Source: Winogradskyella sp. (GTDB lineage: Bacteria > Bacteroidota > Bacteroidia > Flavobacteriales > Flavobacteriaceae). Taken from it: DNA of 44,132 nucleotides. The stretch lies in contig JABDKL010000157.1 of NCBI GenBank assembly GCA_013002225.1, positions 1 to 44,132 of the forward strand, given 5' to 3'. Below are positions 15,201-22,811 of this stretch, piece after piece; positions within the stretch are counted from its first letter, which is position 1; every line of letters begins with the position of its first letter. The notes below the pieces were generated by a model that was not told the origin of the DNA, made no database searches, and saw only the letters and a program-made list of their open reading frames with translations. Position numbers and translations under genes: made by a program.

Positions 15201-15851
15201 GTGCTTCGAATTATTAACTTAATTAAGAAAGGTGAATTTAAATTTATTGTAAAAGGCGTGTCTAAACGTGTTTTTTCCGAAACCAAGACTTTTGGTTTAA
15301 AACGCGATTTAAGAATGCATTTTAATGCAATAGATCCTAAAATCAATATTAGAATACGTTTGTATAGGGATGAGGATAAAGCATATTTTATCAAAGATTT
15401 GCAAAATCATGGATTGATAGAAAAAAATATTCCAAAATGCTATGTGGCTACGACAGATAAAAATTTACCTTGTTTTAGACAATGGCTTATTATATCCGAA
15501 TATAGAGATGCTGTACAGGATTTTTGGGGCCCAATATTTCCCATACTTAAGGAAGATGAAATTTTACTTGAAGGAGGTTTCACAATCCCGACTATGCGTA
15601 ATAAAGGTATTATGTCGACTGCGATTCCTGAAATTTTGGAAATTGAGAAGCCGGTAGATAAAAGGTACGTAATTACCTTTGTTGGAGTAAACAATATTCC
15701 ATCGCTAAAAGGGATTCATCGATCAGGATTTGTACCGTATATTTTAAGAATTGAAAAATGGTGCTTATTTAATCGCAGAGTTATATTTAAAGAAATACCT
15801 GAAAACGAGATTAATTTATATCGAAAGAATCTTGGTATCACCAGCGCATAA
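15201..15851 (+). CDS. GNAT-like protein (putative acyltransferase)
   Basis: The 216-residue soluble protein starts at GTG; it is the first possible start after an in-frame stop at 15186-15188. The central part resembles a GNAT acetyltransferase: a strand EILLEGGFTIP, then TMRNKGIMSTAIPEIL, which matches the acetyl-CoA-binding R-x-x-G-x-x helix start. Then comes YVITFVGVNNIPSLKGIHRSGF, matching the N-x-x-S-x-x-x-x-x-x-x-G-F feature of the family. The basic N-terminal ~50 residues are not part of that domain. The substrate is unknown. It is a single gene between divergent and co-directional neighbours. Confidence 0.6.
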   Translation: MLRIINLIKKGEFKFIVKGVSKRVFSETKTFGLKRDLRMHFNAIDPKINIRIRLYRDEDKAYFIKDLQNHGLIEKNIPKCYVATTDKNLPCFRQWLIISEYRDAVQDFWGPIFPILKEDEILLEGGFTIPTMRNKGIMSTAIPEILEIEKPVDKRYVITFVGVNNIPSLKGIHRSGFVPYILRIEKWCLFNRRVIFKEIPENEINLYRKNLGITSA

Positions 15852-16012
15852 TGGTTCATTAGAAGATAATCCGTATTATAAGTTTGATAGCATTAAGTCT
15901 GTGCTTATAGTATGTTAGTTTCTGATAGTCAGGTGTTTTTGTAAATGAAATATGTCCATTTCTCGAGAATTTTAACTAACTTTAAAAAAGTGAAACCAAT
16001 ATCAGTTGAATT

Positions 16013-16435
16013 ATGGGCTATATAAAATCACTAAATAAATGGGCTAATGCTCATACCTATTATCCGCTTGATCTATTAAGAGTTGCCTTAGGTATCTTTT
16101 TGTTTTACCAAGGGGTTTACTTCATGTCTAACTTGCCTCTTTTAATGGAGCTTTATGAACCAATAAAACCATTAATTGGAGACGTGTTATTAGTACATTA
16201 TATTGCTCCGGCACATTTTGTTGGAGGGCTTTTAATTGTATTTGGGCTTTTAACAAGATGGGCAATAATAGCACAGCTACCAATTTTAATAGGTGCTGTT
16301 CTCATAAATATTGTTGGAGAAATGAATACTAGTAATTTCTTATTAGCAACTCTAGTATTATTAATTTGTCTGTTCTTTTTATTTTATGGCTCAGGTAGAC
16401 ATTCTGTAGACAAGTACCTTAAAATGCAGCAGTAG
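16013..16435 (+). CDS. DoxX family membrane protein
   Basis: The 140-residue protein has four hydrophobic helices. The DoxX pattern is visible in DLLRVALGIFLFYQGVYF (about 19-36), then HYIAPAHFVGGLLIVFGLLT (62-82) and the final GSGRHSVDKYL. DoxX proteins are small membrane proteins linked to redox or thiosulfate/quinone chemistry in some species; here no function can be given. TAACTTTA about 40 bases upstream is one base off the -7 consensus. A bidirectional terminator lies 60 bases downstream. Confidence 0.8.
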   Translation: MGYIKSLNKWANAHTYYPLDLLRVALGIFLFYQGVYFMSNLPLLMELYEPIKPLIGDVLLVHYIAPAHFVGGLLIVFGLLTRWAIIAQLPILIGAVLINIVGEMNTSNFLLATLVLLICLFFLFYGSGRHSVDKYLKMQQ

Positions 16436-16495
16436 TTAAGGTTTTAGTCTTTAGTTTCTACCTGAATTATTAAGATTTAAAACATTTAAAAACTA

Positions 16496-16523
16496 AAAAT
16501 CCTGATGGTCACATCAGGATTTT
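16496..16523. terminator. Bidirectional terminator between the DoxX gene and secA
   Basis: AAAATCCTGATG (16496-16507) and CATCAGGATTTT (16512-16523) form a perfect 12-bp stem with the tetraloop GTCA. The minus-strand exit is T-rich (TTTTTAGTTTTT), suiting termination of secA. On the plus strand it can end the DoxX transcript. Confidence 0.85.
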
Positions 16524-16563
16524 AGATATTATTTAGGGAATTTATGCCTTTGCAGGAATTGGT

Positions 16564-19500
16564 TTATTCATTCACCAAAACCCATTCGCCTTTATCGATT
16601 AAAGGAATAGCTTGTTTATATTTAACAACCTTGCTTTCGCCGCTCATAACATGTTTAATGGTTACCCGGTCATTACGACCAATTTTTGGTTGTTCTCTTA
16701 CAATGGTTTCGACAACTTGCTGCTGCTGTCTAGAAGCGCCAGCACCCGCTTGTCTGCTTTGTGCTGCACGTTCGTCCATGTTTGGAATTTCTTCTTTTTG
16801 CGTTTCTAACTTTTCCTGTTTACGACGCTTTGCCTCTTGTATGTTGCTCGCTGTTTCTTGCGGAATTTCACCCTTAAATAAGAAAGAAATAACGTCTTTA
16901 TTAACTTGATCTATCATCGCTTTAAATAGCTCAAACGATTCAAATTTATAAATTAGTAATGGGTCTTTCTGCTCGTGTACGGCCAATTGTACAGATTGTT
17001 TAAGCTCATCCATTTTGCGTAAATGAGTTTTCCAAGCATCATCAACAATGGCTAATGTAATGTTCTTTTCAAAATCGTTGATGAGTTGGGTACCTTTAGT
17101 TTCAAATGCTTTTTCTAAATCTGTAACTACCTGTAAATTCTTAACACCATCTGTAAATGGCACCACGATACGCTTAAATTTATCGCGCTGGGTATTATAT
17201 ACATTTTCTATTACTGGAAATGCCAAATCTGCTGCACGTTGCATCTTTTCACGGTAATGCTTAAAAGCATCTTTATAAATAATACCTGCAATTTTTTGAG
17301 CATCCATTTTTCCAAACTCTTCTTCAGAAATAGGAGAGGACATTGAGAAATAACGAATTAATTCAAACTCAAAGTTTTTATAATCGTTAGCATTTTTATT
17401 GTTAATAGCAATACCTTCCGACGTGTCAAAAATCATATTGGCCAAATCTACTCTAAGACGTTCACCTTGTAATGCATTGCGACGACGTTTATACACAACC
17501 TCTCGCTGTGCGTTCATTACATCATCATACTCTAACAAACGTTTACGTACACCAAAGTTATTTTCTTCTACTTTTTTCTGTGCACGTTCTATTGATTTGG
17601 AAATCATTGAATGCTGAATTACTTCACCTTCCTTAAGACCCATTCTGTCCATCATTTTAGCGATACGCTCACTTCCAAACAAACGCATTAAATTGTCTTC
17701 TAATGACACATAAAATTGCGAACTTCCTGGATCACCTTGACGACCAGCCCTACCTCGTAACTGTCTATCGACACGTCGTGAGTCGTGACGTTCTGTACCA
17801 ACTATAGCTAAACCACCTGCTTCTTTTACTTCGTCACTTAACTTAATATCAGTACCACGACCCGCCATATTTGTTGCAATAGTAACTTGTCCAGCATTAC
17901 CTGCTTGTGCAACAATTTCAGCCTCTTTTTTGTGTTGTTTCGCATTTAAGACATTATGCGGTATTTTTCGAATACTCAACATTTTTCCTAAAAGTTCTGA
18001 AATTTCAACATTGGTTGTACCAATTAAAACCGGTCGACCTGCTTTAGAAAGTTCGGTTACTTCATCAATTACGGCATTGTATTTTTCTCGCTTGGTCTTA
18101 TATACCAAATCATCTTTATCATCTCTGGCAATTGGTCTGTTTGTTGGTATTTCTACGACATCTAGTTCGTAGATTTCCCAAAATTCTCCAGCTTCAGTCA
18201 CCGCAGTACCTGTCATACCTGATAGTTTTCGATACATTCTGAAATAATTCTGAAGTGTAACCGTTGCAAAGGTTTGTGTTGCGGCCTCAATCTTTACATT
18301 TTCTTTTGCTTCAATTGCCTGGTGTAAACCGTCAGAATAACGGCGACCATCCATAATACGACCTGTTTGTTCATCTACAATCATCACTTTATTGTCCATG
18401 ACAACGTATTGATTGTCTTTTTCGAAAAGTGCGTAGGCTTTTAAAAGCTGATTTAGCGTATGTATACGTTCAGATTTAATCCCAAAGTCTCTAAACAAAT
18501 CTTCTTTAAGATTTGCTTCTTCTTCTGATGAAAGTCCTTGTGATTCAATCTTAGCAATCTCGGTTCCCATTTCTGGCATTACAAAGAAATTAGGATCGTC
18601 TTCTCCTGATAAAAATTCTACCCCTTTATCAGTCAGCTCAACCTGATTGTTTTTTTCATCTATAACATAATAGAGTTCTGCATCTACCTTTGGCATTTCT
18701 CTATTATTGTCTTGCATATAAAAGTTTTCCGTCTTTTGAAGTAATTGCTTAATACCTTCTTCTGACAAAAATTTAATTAACGCTTTATTTTTTGGAATAC
18801 CTCTATATGCTCTTAGTAATTGAAAACCGCCTTCTTTAGTATCTCCTGCCGCAATTAGTTTTTTAGCCTCTGCCAAAACACCAACTAAATATTTGCGTTG
18901 GACGTCTTCAATTTGTTGCACTTTTGGTTTAAGTGCATCAAACTCATGTTCATCTCCTTTTGGTACAGGTCCTGAAATAATTAATGGAGTACGCGCATCA
19001 TCTACTAAAACCGAATCTACCTCATCTACAATAGCATAGTGGTGTGGTCGTTGTACTAAATCCTCTGGCGAATGTGCCATGTTATCCCTTAAATAGTCAA
19101 AACCAAATTCGTTATTAGTTCCATAAGTAATATCGGCATTATAAGCCTTGCGACGTGCATCAGAATTTGGTGTATGGTAATCTATACAATCGACACTTAA
19201 ACCGTGAAACTGAAATATTGGAGCCATCCAGGCACTATCACGTTTTGCTAAGTAGTCGTTAACCGTTACAAGGTGAACACCTTTACCTGCAAGTGCATTA
19301 AGATATACAGGTAATGTTGCTACTAAGGTTTTTCCTTCACCAGTTTGCATCTCGGCAATTTTACCTTGATGCATGGCAACACCACCTATCAGTTGCACAT
19401 CATAGTGTATCATATCCCAGGTAATTGGTTTGCCTGCAGCATCCCATGAATTGGCCCAGACAGCCTGATCACCATCTAAAGTGACATAATCATGTTCGCC

Positions 19501-19923
19501 AGAAATCTCTCTGTCAAACGCATTTGCTGTTACTGGAATTTGAGTGTTATGAACAAAACGTTTTGCAGTTTCTTTAACGACAGCAAAAGCTTCAGGAAGA
19601 ATATCGTTCAATACCTCTTCTGTAACGTTATAAATCTCGTCTTCAATTTTATCTGCCTCTAAATAGATGTCTTCACGCTCGTCAATATCTTCGGTCGCCT
19701 CTGCCTGGGCGAGAAGTTCTTCCTTCTTAGTGTTGAGCGGTTGTCTAGCCTCAGCAATTTTAGACTTGAATTCGTCTGTTTTTGCTCTAAGCTCATCGTG
19801 AGATAATGCTTCAAGAGCGCTTTCAAAGGTTTTAATTTTATCTACAATTGGTGTAATGGCACTAACGTCTTGTTTGGATTTATCTCCAACAAATACCTTA
19901 AGTACTTTATCTAATATGCCCAT
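16564..19923 (-). CDS. secA: Protein translocase ATPase SecA
   Basis: This 1119-residue protein is longer than E. coli SecA (901), as usual in Bacteroidota. Walker A is Q-T-G-E-G-K198-T199 (MQTGEGKTLVA). Later come VDEVDSVLVDDART (Walker B region), ATNMAGRGTDIKLSDEV and GRAGRQGDPGSSQFYVS (arginine-finger motif VI). The preprotein cross-linking and helical scaffold regions follow. SecA drives secretory proteins through SecYEG. The C-terminus has a Q/R/A-rich linker and ends IDKGEWVLVNE, with no C-x-C-x8-C-H zinc motif. Charged insertions near residues 60-105 and 350-480 account for the extra length. It is a monocistronic unit between two hairpin terminators. Confidence 0.97.
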   Translation of the reverse strand: MGILDKVLKVFVGDKSKQDVSAITPIVDKIKTFESALEALSHDELRAKTDEFKSKIAEARQPLNTKKEELLAQAEATEDIDEREDIYLEADKIEDEIYNVTEEVLNDILPEAFAVVKETAKRFVHNTQIPVTANAFDREISGEHDYVTLDGDQAVWANSWDAAGKPITWDMIHYDVQLIGGVAMHQGKIAEMQTGEGKTLVATLPVYLNALAGKGVHLVTVNDYLAKRDSAWMAPIFQFHGLSVDCIDYHTPNSDARRKAYNADITYGTNNEFGFDYLRDNMAHSPEDLVQRPHHYAIVDEVDSVLVDDARTPLIISGPVPKGDEHEFDALKPKVQQIEDVQRKYLVGVLAEAKKLIAAGDTKEGGFQLLRAYRGIPKNKALIKFLSEEGIKQLLQKTENFYMQDNNREMPKVDAELYYVIDEKNNQVELTDKGVEFLSGEDDPNFFVMPEMGTEIAKIESQGLSSEEEANLKEDLFRDFGIKSERIHTLNQLLKAYALFEKDNQYVVMDNKVMIVDEQTGRIMDGRRYSDGLHQAIEAKENVKIEAATQTFATVTLQNYFRMYRKLSGMTGTAVTEAGEFWEIYELDVVEIPTNRPIARDDKDDLVYKTKREKYNAVIDEVTELSKAGRPVLIGTTNVEISELLGKMLSIRKIPHNVLNAKQHKKEAEIVAQAGNAGQVTIATNMAGRGTDIKLSDEVKEAGGLAIVGTERHDSRRVDRQLRGRAGRQGDPGSSQFYVSLEDNLMRLFGSERIAKMMDRMGLKEGEVIQHSMISKSIERAQKKVEENNFGVRKRLLEYDDVMNAQREVVYKRRRNALQGERLRVDLANMIFDTSEGIAINNKNANDYKNFEFELIRYFSMSSPISEEEFGKMDAQKIAGIIYKDAFKHYREKMQRAADLAFPVIENVYNTQRDKFKRIVVPFTDGVKNLQVVTDLEKAFETKGTQLINDFEKNITLAIVDDAWKTHLRKMDELKQSVQLAVHEQKDPLLIYKFESFELFKAMIDQVNKDVISFLFKGEIPQETASNIQEAKRRKQEKLETQKEEIPNMDERAAQSRQAGAGASRQQQQVVETIVREQPKIGRNDRVTIKHVMSGESKVVKYKQAIPLIDKGEWVLVNE

Positions 19924-19949
19924 TTTATATGTTTTGTTTCAGGTTGGTT

Positions 19950-19959
19950 AGGTTAACCT
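19950..19959. repeat. Short palindrome AGGTTAACCT upstream of secA
   Basis: A perfect 10-bp palindrome lies 27 bases before the secA ATG, inside its presumed leader or promoter. No TAnnTTTG box is visible on the minus strand here. It could be an operator or chance. Confidence 0.25.
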
Positions 19960-20044
19960 GTGTAATTTGTGTCTATTTTAAATATCTCGATAATTTTTTT
20001 AATAATATCCGAGAGTTCTGTTGTTTTTTCGAGTTTTCGAAAAT

Positions 20045-20089
20045 AAAAAAAAGTCTCTCAGTTAAGTTAACGTAAGAGACTTTTTTTTG
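20045..20089 (-). terminator. Terminator after the DUF2795 gene
   Basis: AGTCTCT (20052-20058) pairs with AGAGACT (20075-20081). It is flanked by a run of As on the left and eight Ts on the right, so it can work in both directions. The loop contains a smaller GTTAA-G-TTAAC hairpin. It lies just past the DUF2795 stop and insulates it from secA. Confidence 0.85.
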
Positions 20090-20104
20090 TAATCATATGA
20101 TATG

Positions 20105-20326
20105 TTAATATTCATCCTCATTCCAGAGGTAATCTTCATCAGTTGGATAGTCTGGCCAAATTTCTTCAATAGAATCGTAAGAATCACCTTCATCTTCTAT
20201 TGCTTGTAAATTTTCTACAACTTCTAAAGGCGCACCCGTTCTAATTGCGTAATCAATAAGTTCGTCTTTAGTTGCTGGCCAAGGTGCATCACTTAAATAA
20301 GATGCTAATTCTAATGTCCAATACAT
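20105..20326 (-). CDS. DUF2795 domain small acidic protein
   Basis: The 73-residue acidic protein starts MYWTLELASYLSDAPWPAT and continues with ELIDYAIRTGAPLEVVENL. That is the DUF2795 core, followed by an acidic tail ending LWNEDEY. The family is a small, widely conserved soluble protein in Bacteroidota with no established function. The open frame extends upstream to 20380, but the ATG at 20326 is chosen for three reasons. The family starts at MYW, the upstream extension covers a perfect promoter, and the -7-to-ATG distance (24 bases) equals that of other genes here. It is a single-gene unit with its own terminator. Confidence 0.88.
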   Translation of the reverse strand: MYWTLELASYLSDAPWPATKDELIDYAIRTGAPLEVVENLQAIEDEGDSYDSIEEIWPDYPTDEDYLWNEDEY

Positions 20327-20350
20327 TTGCTTTGTGTAATTTAATTTTTG

Positions 20351-20380
20351 CAAAAATAAATTTTTAGTTGAAAAATTCAA
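20351..20380 (-). promoter_or_regulatory. Consensus promoter for the DUF2795 gene (minus strand TTG-N19-TATTTTTG)
   Basis: Plus-strand CAAAAATA at 20351-20358 reads TATTTTTG on the minus strand. CAA at 20378-20380 reads TTG, with a 19-base spacer. This is a full match to the Bacteroidota promoter and places the start of transcription near 20344, shortly before the ATG at 20326. Confidence 0.75.
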
Positions 20381-20497
20381 GGAAAAATCAAATTATTTAA
20401 TCAATAATAAAAAGAACGTGTATTCTTCAACTTATATCTCGGACAACGTATTGCAATCTGTAATCCTATTCTGATAGTGCTAAAATGCAATTCTAAT

Positions 20498-20509
20498 AAG
20501 TTATAACTT
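20498..20509. repeat. 12-bp palindrome AAGTTATAACTT after the adenosyltransferase gene
   Basis: A perfect palindrome lies 6 bases past the stop of the adenosyltransferase gene on the minus strand. There is no loop or T-run, so it is not a standard terminator. Its role is unknown. Confidence 0.3.
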
Positions 20510-20514
20510 GTGTG

Positions 20515-21090
20515 TTATGACTCTTTTTCTGGAATCCATTTTACCTCTTCAGCTTGTAAATCTAATGACAACTTCCGTGCCAATACAAAAAGGTAGTCAG
20601 ATAGTCTATTAATATACATTAATGTTTCAGGTTGGAATGGTTCTAAATCGTTGAGATGTGACGCTAAGCGCTCTGCACGTCTACAGACGGTGCGAGCAAT
20701 GTGACAGAATGACACAGTCTGATGGCCACCTGGTAAAACAAAATGAGTCATTGTTGGAAGACTTTTTTCCATTTGATCTATTTCTTTTTCTAATCGCTCA
20801 ATGTCCTGATTAGAAATTTTTGGAATTTTTAGTCGGTTTTCGCCATTTTTTAATGTGGCTTTTTGTGGATCTGTTGCTAATATAGCTCCGACCGTAAATA
20901 GCCGATCCTGAATATCCATTAAGGTTTGCTTGTAAATTGGGTCGATTTCTTGATCTCTAATTAGTCCTATGTGAGAGTTTAACTCATCTATTGTACCGTA
21001 ACTTTCTATTCTTATATGATGCTTAGGAACCCGAGTGCCGCCAAAAAGTGCAGTTGTCCCTTTATCTCCAGTTTTTGTGTATACTTTCAT
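20515..21090 (-). CDS. Cob(I)yrinic acid a,c-diamide adenosyltransferase (PduO type)
   Basis: The 191-residue protein begins with the ATP-binding signature MKVYTKTGDKGTTALFGGTR and then YGTIDELNSHIGL (31-43). Near residue 135 is RTVCRRAERL, the conserved arginine-rich helix of PduO/MMAB enzymes. It transfers adenosyl from ATP to cob(I)alamin to form adenosylcobalamin, the cofactor of methylmalonyl-CoA mutase. That links it functionally, though not physically, to meaB at 7.7-8.8 kb. No cobalamin riboswitch is visible upstream. A -7-like TAACTTTG ends 5 bases before the ATG, suggesting a leaderless or near-leaderless mRNA. Confidence 0.92.
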   Translation of the reverse strand: MKVYTKTGDKGTTALFGGTRVPKHHIRIESYGTIDELNSHIGLIRDQEIDPIYKQTLMDIQDRLFTVGAILATDPQKATLKNGENRLKIPKISNQDIERLEKEIDQMEKSLPTMTHFVLPGGHQTVSFCHIARTVCRRAERLASHLNDLEPFQPETLMYINRLSDYLFVLARKLSLDLQAEEVKWIPEKES

Positions 21091-21095
21091 AAAAG

Positions 21096-21103
21096 CAAAG
21101 TTA
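21096..21103 (-). promoter_or_regulatory. -7-like TAACTTTG abutting the adenosyltransferase start
   Basis: Plus-strand CAAAGTTA reads TAACTTTG on the minus strand and ends 5 bases before the ATG at 21090. No TTG lies at -33. If active, transcription would start at or next to the start codon. Confidence 0.35.
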
Positions 21104-21194
21104 ATGAATATAGGTTTAAGTCATAGGTCAGACTACTGAAGATTATCCTGATGTCATTAAAAATGAAAGTAAAAAATTCAGTGAATTATTGCTT

Positions 21195-21231
21195 AGCTAT
21201 CAAATCACAAATGATTAAAAATTTGATAGCT
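21195..21231. repeat. 11-bp inverted repeat between the ABC ATPase and adenosyltransferase genes
   Basis: AGCTATCAAAT (21195-21205) and ATTTGATAGCT (21221-21231) are perfectly complementary across a 15-base AT-rich loop. The sequence after it on the minus strand (AAGCAATAATTC) is not T-rich, so it is a poor intrinsic terminator. It may be an operator or an RNA-stabilising hairpin at the 3' end of the ABC gene. Confidence 0.45.
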
Positions 21232-21257
21232 TATAACAGATTGAGTCCAACCACGGG

Positions 21258-21959
21258 TTAAGCAATGCTCGTCTTATTAAAGGTATCACTTTCTACAATG
21301 CCATCGCGCAACCGGATAACACGTTTGGCATGTGCAGCAATTTCTTCTTCGTGAGTTACCATAATGACCGTATTACCAGCAGCATGTATGTCATCGAAAA
21401 GTGCCATAATTTCTGTACCTGTTTTAGAATCTAGGTTTCCTGTAGGTTCATCGGCTAGAATTATGGAAGGCTTATTTACAAGTGCTCTGCCAACAGCAAC
21501 CCTTTGTCTTTGTCCACCAGAAAGCTGGTTGGGTTTATGATCCATACGATCTGCTAAGCCAACATCAGATAACACCTCTGATGCCCGATCTTGGCGTTCT
21601 TTTTTTGAAGCACCTGCGTAAATCATAGGAAGTGCTACATTTTCTAAAGCCGTAGTTCTTGGAAGTAAATTAAAAGTCTGAAATACAAAACCTATTTCGG
21701 TGTTTCGGATGTCGGCTAGTTCGTCGTCCGACATTTTACTAACATCATTACCATTGAGATTATAAGAACCTGCTGTAGGTGTATCCAAACATCCTAATAA
21801 GTTCATCAAGGTTGATTTGCCTGAACCTGAAGGTCCCATTATAGCAACATATTCCCCACGTTTAATATCTAAATCTATGCCTTTAAGGACATGAACTACT
21901 TCTTGTCCTAATTTAAAATCTCGAATAATGTTTCTAATTTCAATGACATTGTCACTCAT
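21258..21959 (-). CDS. ABC transporter ATP-binding protein, LolD/MacB type
   Basis: The 233-residue nucleotide-binding protein has Walker [10 protein letters not shown] (42-50), a Q-loop in [17 protein letters not shown], and signature [15 protein letters not shown] (146-160). Walker B is [12 protein letters not shown] and the switch histidine is H203. The motifs [12 protein letters not shown] and GNLDS mark the MacB/LolD/FtsE branch, which powers lipoprotein release or mechanotransmission without substrate crossing the membrane. The permease partner is not adjacent, so it must be encoded elsewhere. It is preceded after 81 bases by a methyltransferase gene in the same direction. Confidence 0.88.
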   Translation of the reverse strand: MSDNVIEIRNIIRDFKLGQEVVHVLKGIDLDIKRGEYVAIMGPSGSGKSTLMNLLGCLDTPTAGSYNLNGNDVSKMSDDELADIRNTEIGFVFQTFNLLPRTTALENVALPMIYAGASKKERQDRASEVLSDVGLADRMDHKPNQLSGGQRQRVAVGRALVNKPSIILADEPTGNLDSKTGTEIMALFDDIHAAGNTVIMVTHEEEIAAHAKRVIRLRDGIVESDTFNKTSIA

Positions 21960-22040
21960 AATTTACTAATCTTAATTGCTTAAATTATCCTGCAAGATAC
22001 AGGAAATAACAGTTAGTAAGACGCTAAAAATGTTGAGTTG

Positions 22041-22811
22041 TTACACTCTAATCTTAAAATGTTCTTTAGCTTGTTCTTTTCTGAAAAAAACATAACCTAA
22101 ATGAAATGTATCTACCGTAACCGATACAGAAGGATGGGCTTTTATATATGCCCACGCTTCAGTCATTCCCTTAGACCAGTAAATATCGTCGAATACAAAA
22201 ACCGTATTATTATGTGTTTTAGATAAAAGGGACTCAAAGTAGTTAATTGTTGATTTTTTATTGTGATGCCCATCAATGAAAACACAGTCAAATTTATCTT
22301 CGTTTAGTTTTTGAATTGTCGATTGGAAATCACCATTTATAAATGACAAATGTTTAAGGTTGTATTGCCGCAAATAGGAGTTTGTAAAACCTAAAGTGTT
22401 AGGGCAACCTTCAATGGAAATAATTTTTGAACTGGTATCTGCTATAGCCATAGCATATGTACCCATACCTAAAGACGTACCGAGTTCTAATATGGTTTTA
22501 AAATTAAAATATTTTGTGGTTTTGAATAAGAGTTTAGCGTTTTTAAAACTACTACTAGAATTACGAATCATTTTAGAGACTCTGCGTTGATTAGTTTTGA
22601 GCAACTTAGAGCCTTCTCCTAAATCAATTACCTCAATTTTGGTCTTGGATTTTTTTAATTTTTTACGATAGGTATAAAGAGCTTTATAAGCGTCATATTT
22701 AGTTCTATTGTATAGGCATTTTGTAACAAAATTATACACAAAAGGAGAGTGTACACCATGTTGATTCGTTGATGAAAGAATAAATTTTATGTACGATAGA
22801 ATCTGGTACAT
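22041..22811 (-). CDS. Class I SAM-dependent methyltransferase
   Basis: The 256-residue protein has an N-terminal segment HGVHSPFVYNFVTKCLY typical of a Bacteroidota methyltransferase group. Motif I is ILELGTSLGMGTYAMA (about 110-125), then IISIEGCPN (acidic residue binding the SAM ribose) and FDCVFIDGHHN. VFVFDDIYWSKGM follows, which resembles the O-methyltransferase (methyltransferase_24) fold. The substrate is unknown. Its ATG overlaps the stop of the ABC-F gene by one base (TAATG), so the two are translationally coupled. Confidence 0.8.
   Translation of the reverse strand: MYQILSYIKFILSSTNQHGVHSPFVYNFVTKCLYNRTKYDAYKALYTYRKKLKKSKTKIEVIDLGEGSKLLKTNQRRVSKMIRNSSSSFKNAKLLFKTTKYFNFKTILELGTSLGMGTYAMAIADTSSKIISIEGCPNTLGFTNSYLRQYNLKHLSFINGDFQSTIQKLNEDKFDCVFIDGHHNKKSTINYFESLLSKTHNNTVFVFDDIYWSKGMTEAWAYIKAHPSVSVTVDTFHLGYVFFRKEQAKEHFKIRV

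Noticed and set aside
16544-16909. 121-codon plus-strand frame rich in Cys and Leu over the 3' end of secA
   Set aside because: It lies antisense to the conserved end of SecA and has no promoter or family features.
20327-20380. Longer start for the DUF2795 gene at 20380
   Set aside because: The extension covers a consensus promoter and is absent from the family N-terminus.
21091-21257. Cobalamin riboswitch upstream of the adenosyltransferase gene
   Set aside because: No B12-box-like conserved core (GCCACTG) or suitable multi-helix fold was seen in this 167-base gap; only one simple inverted repeat is present.
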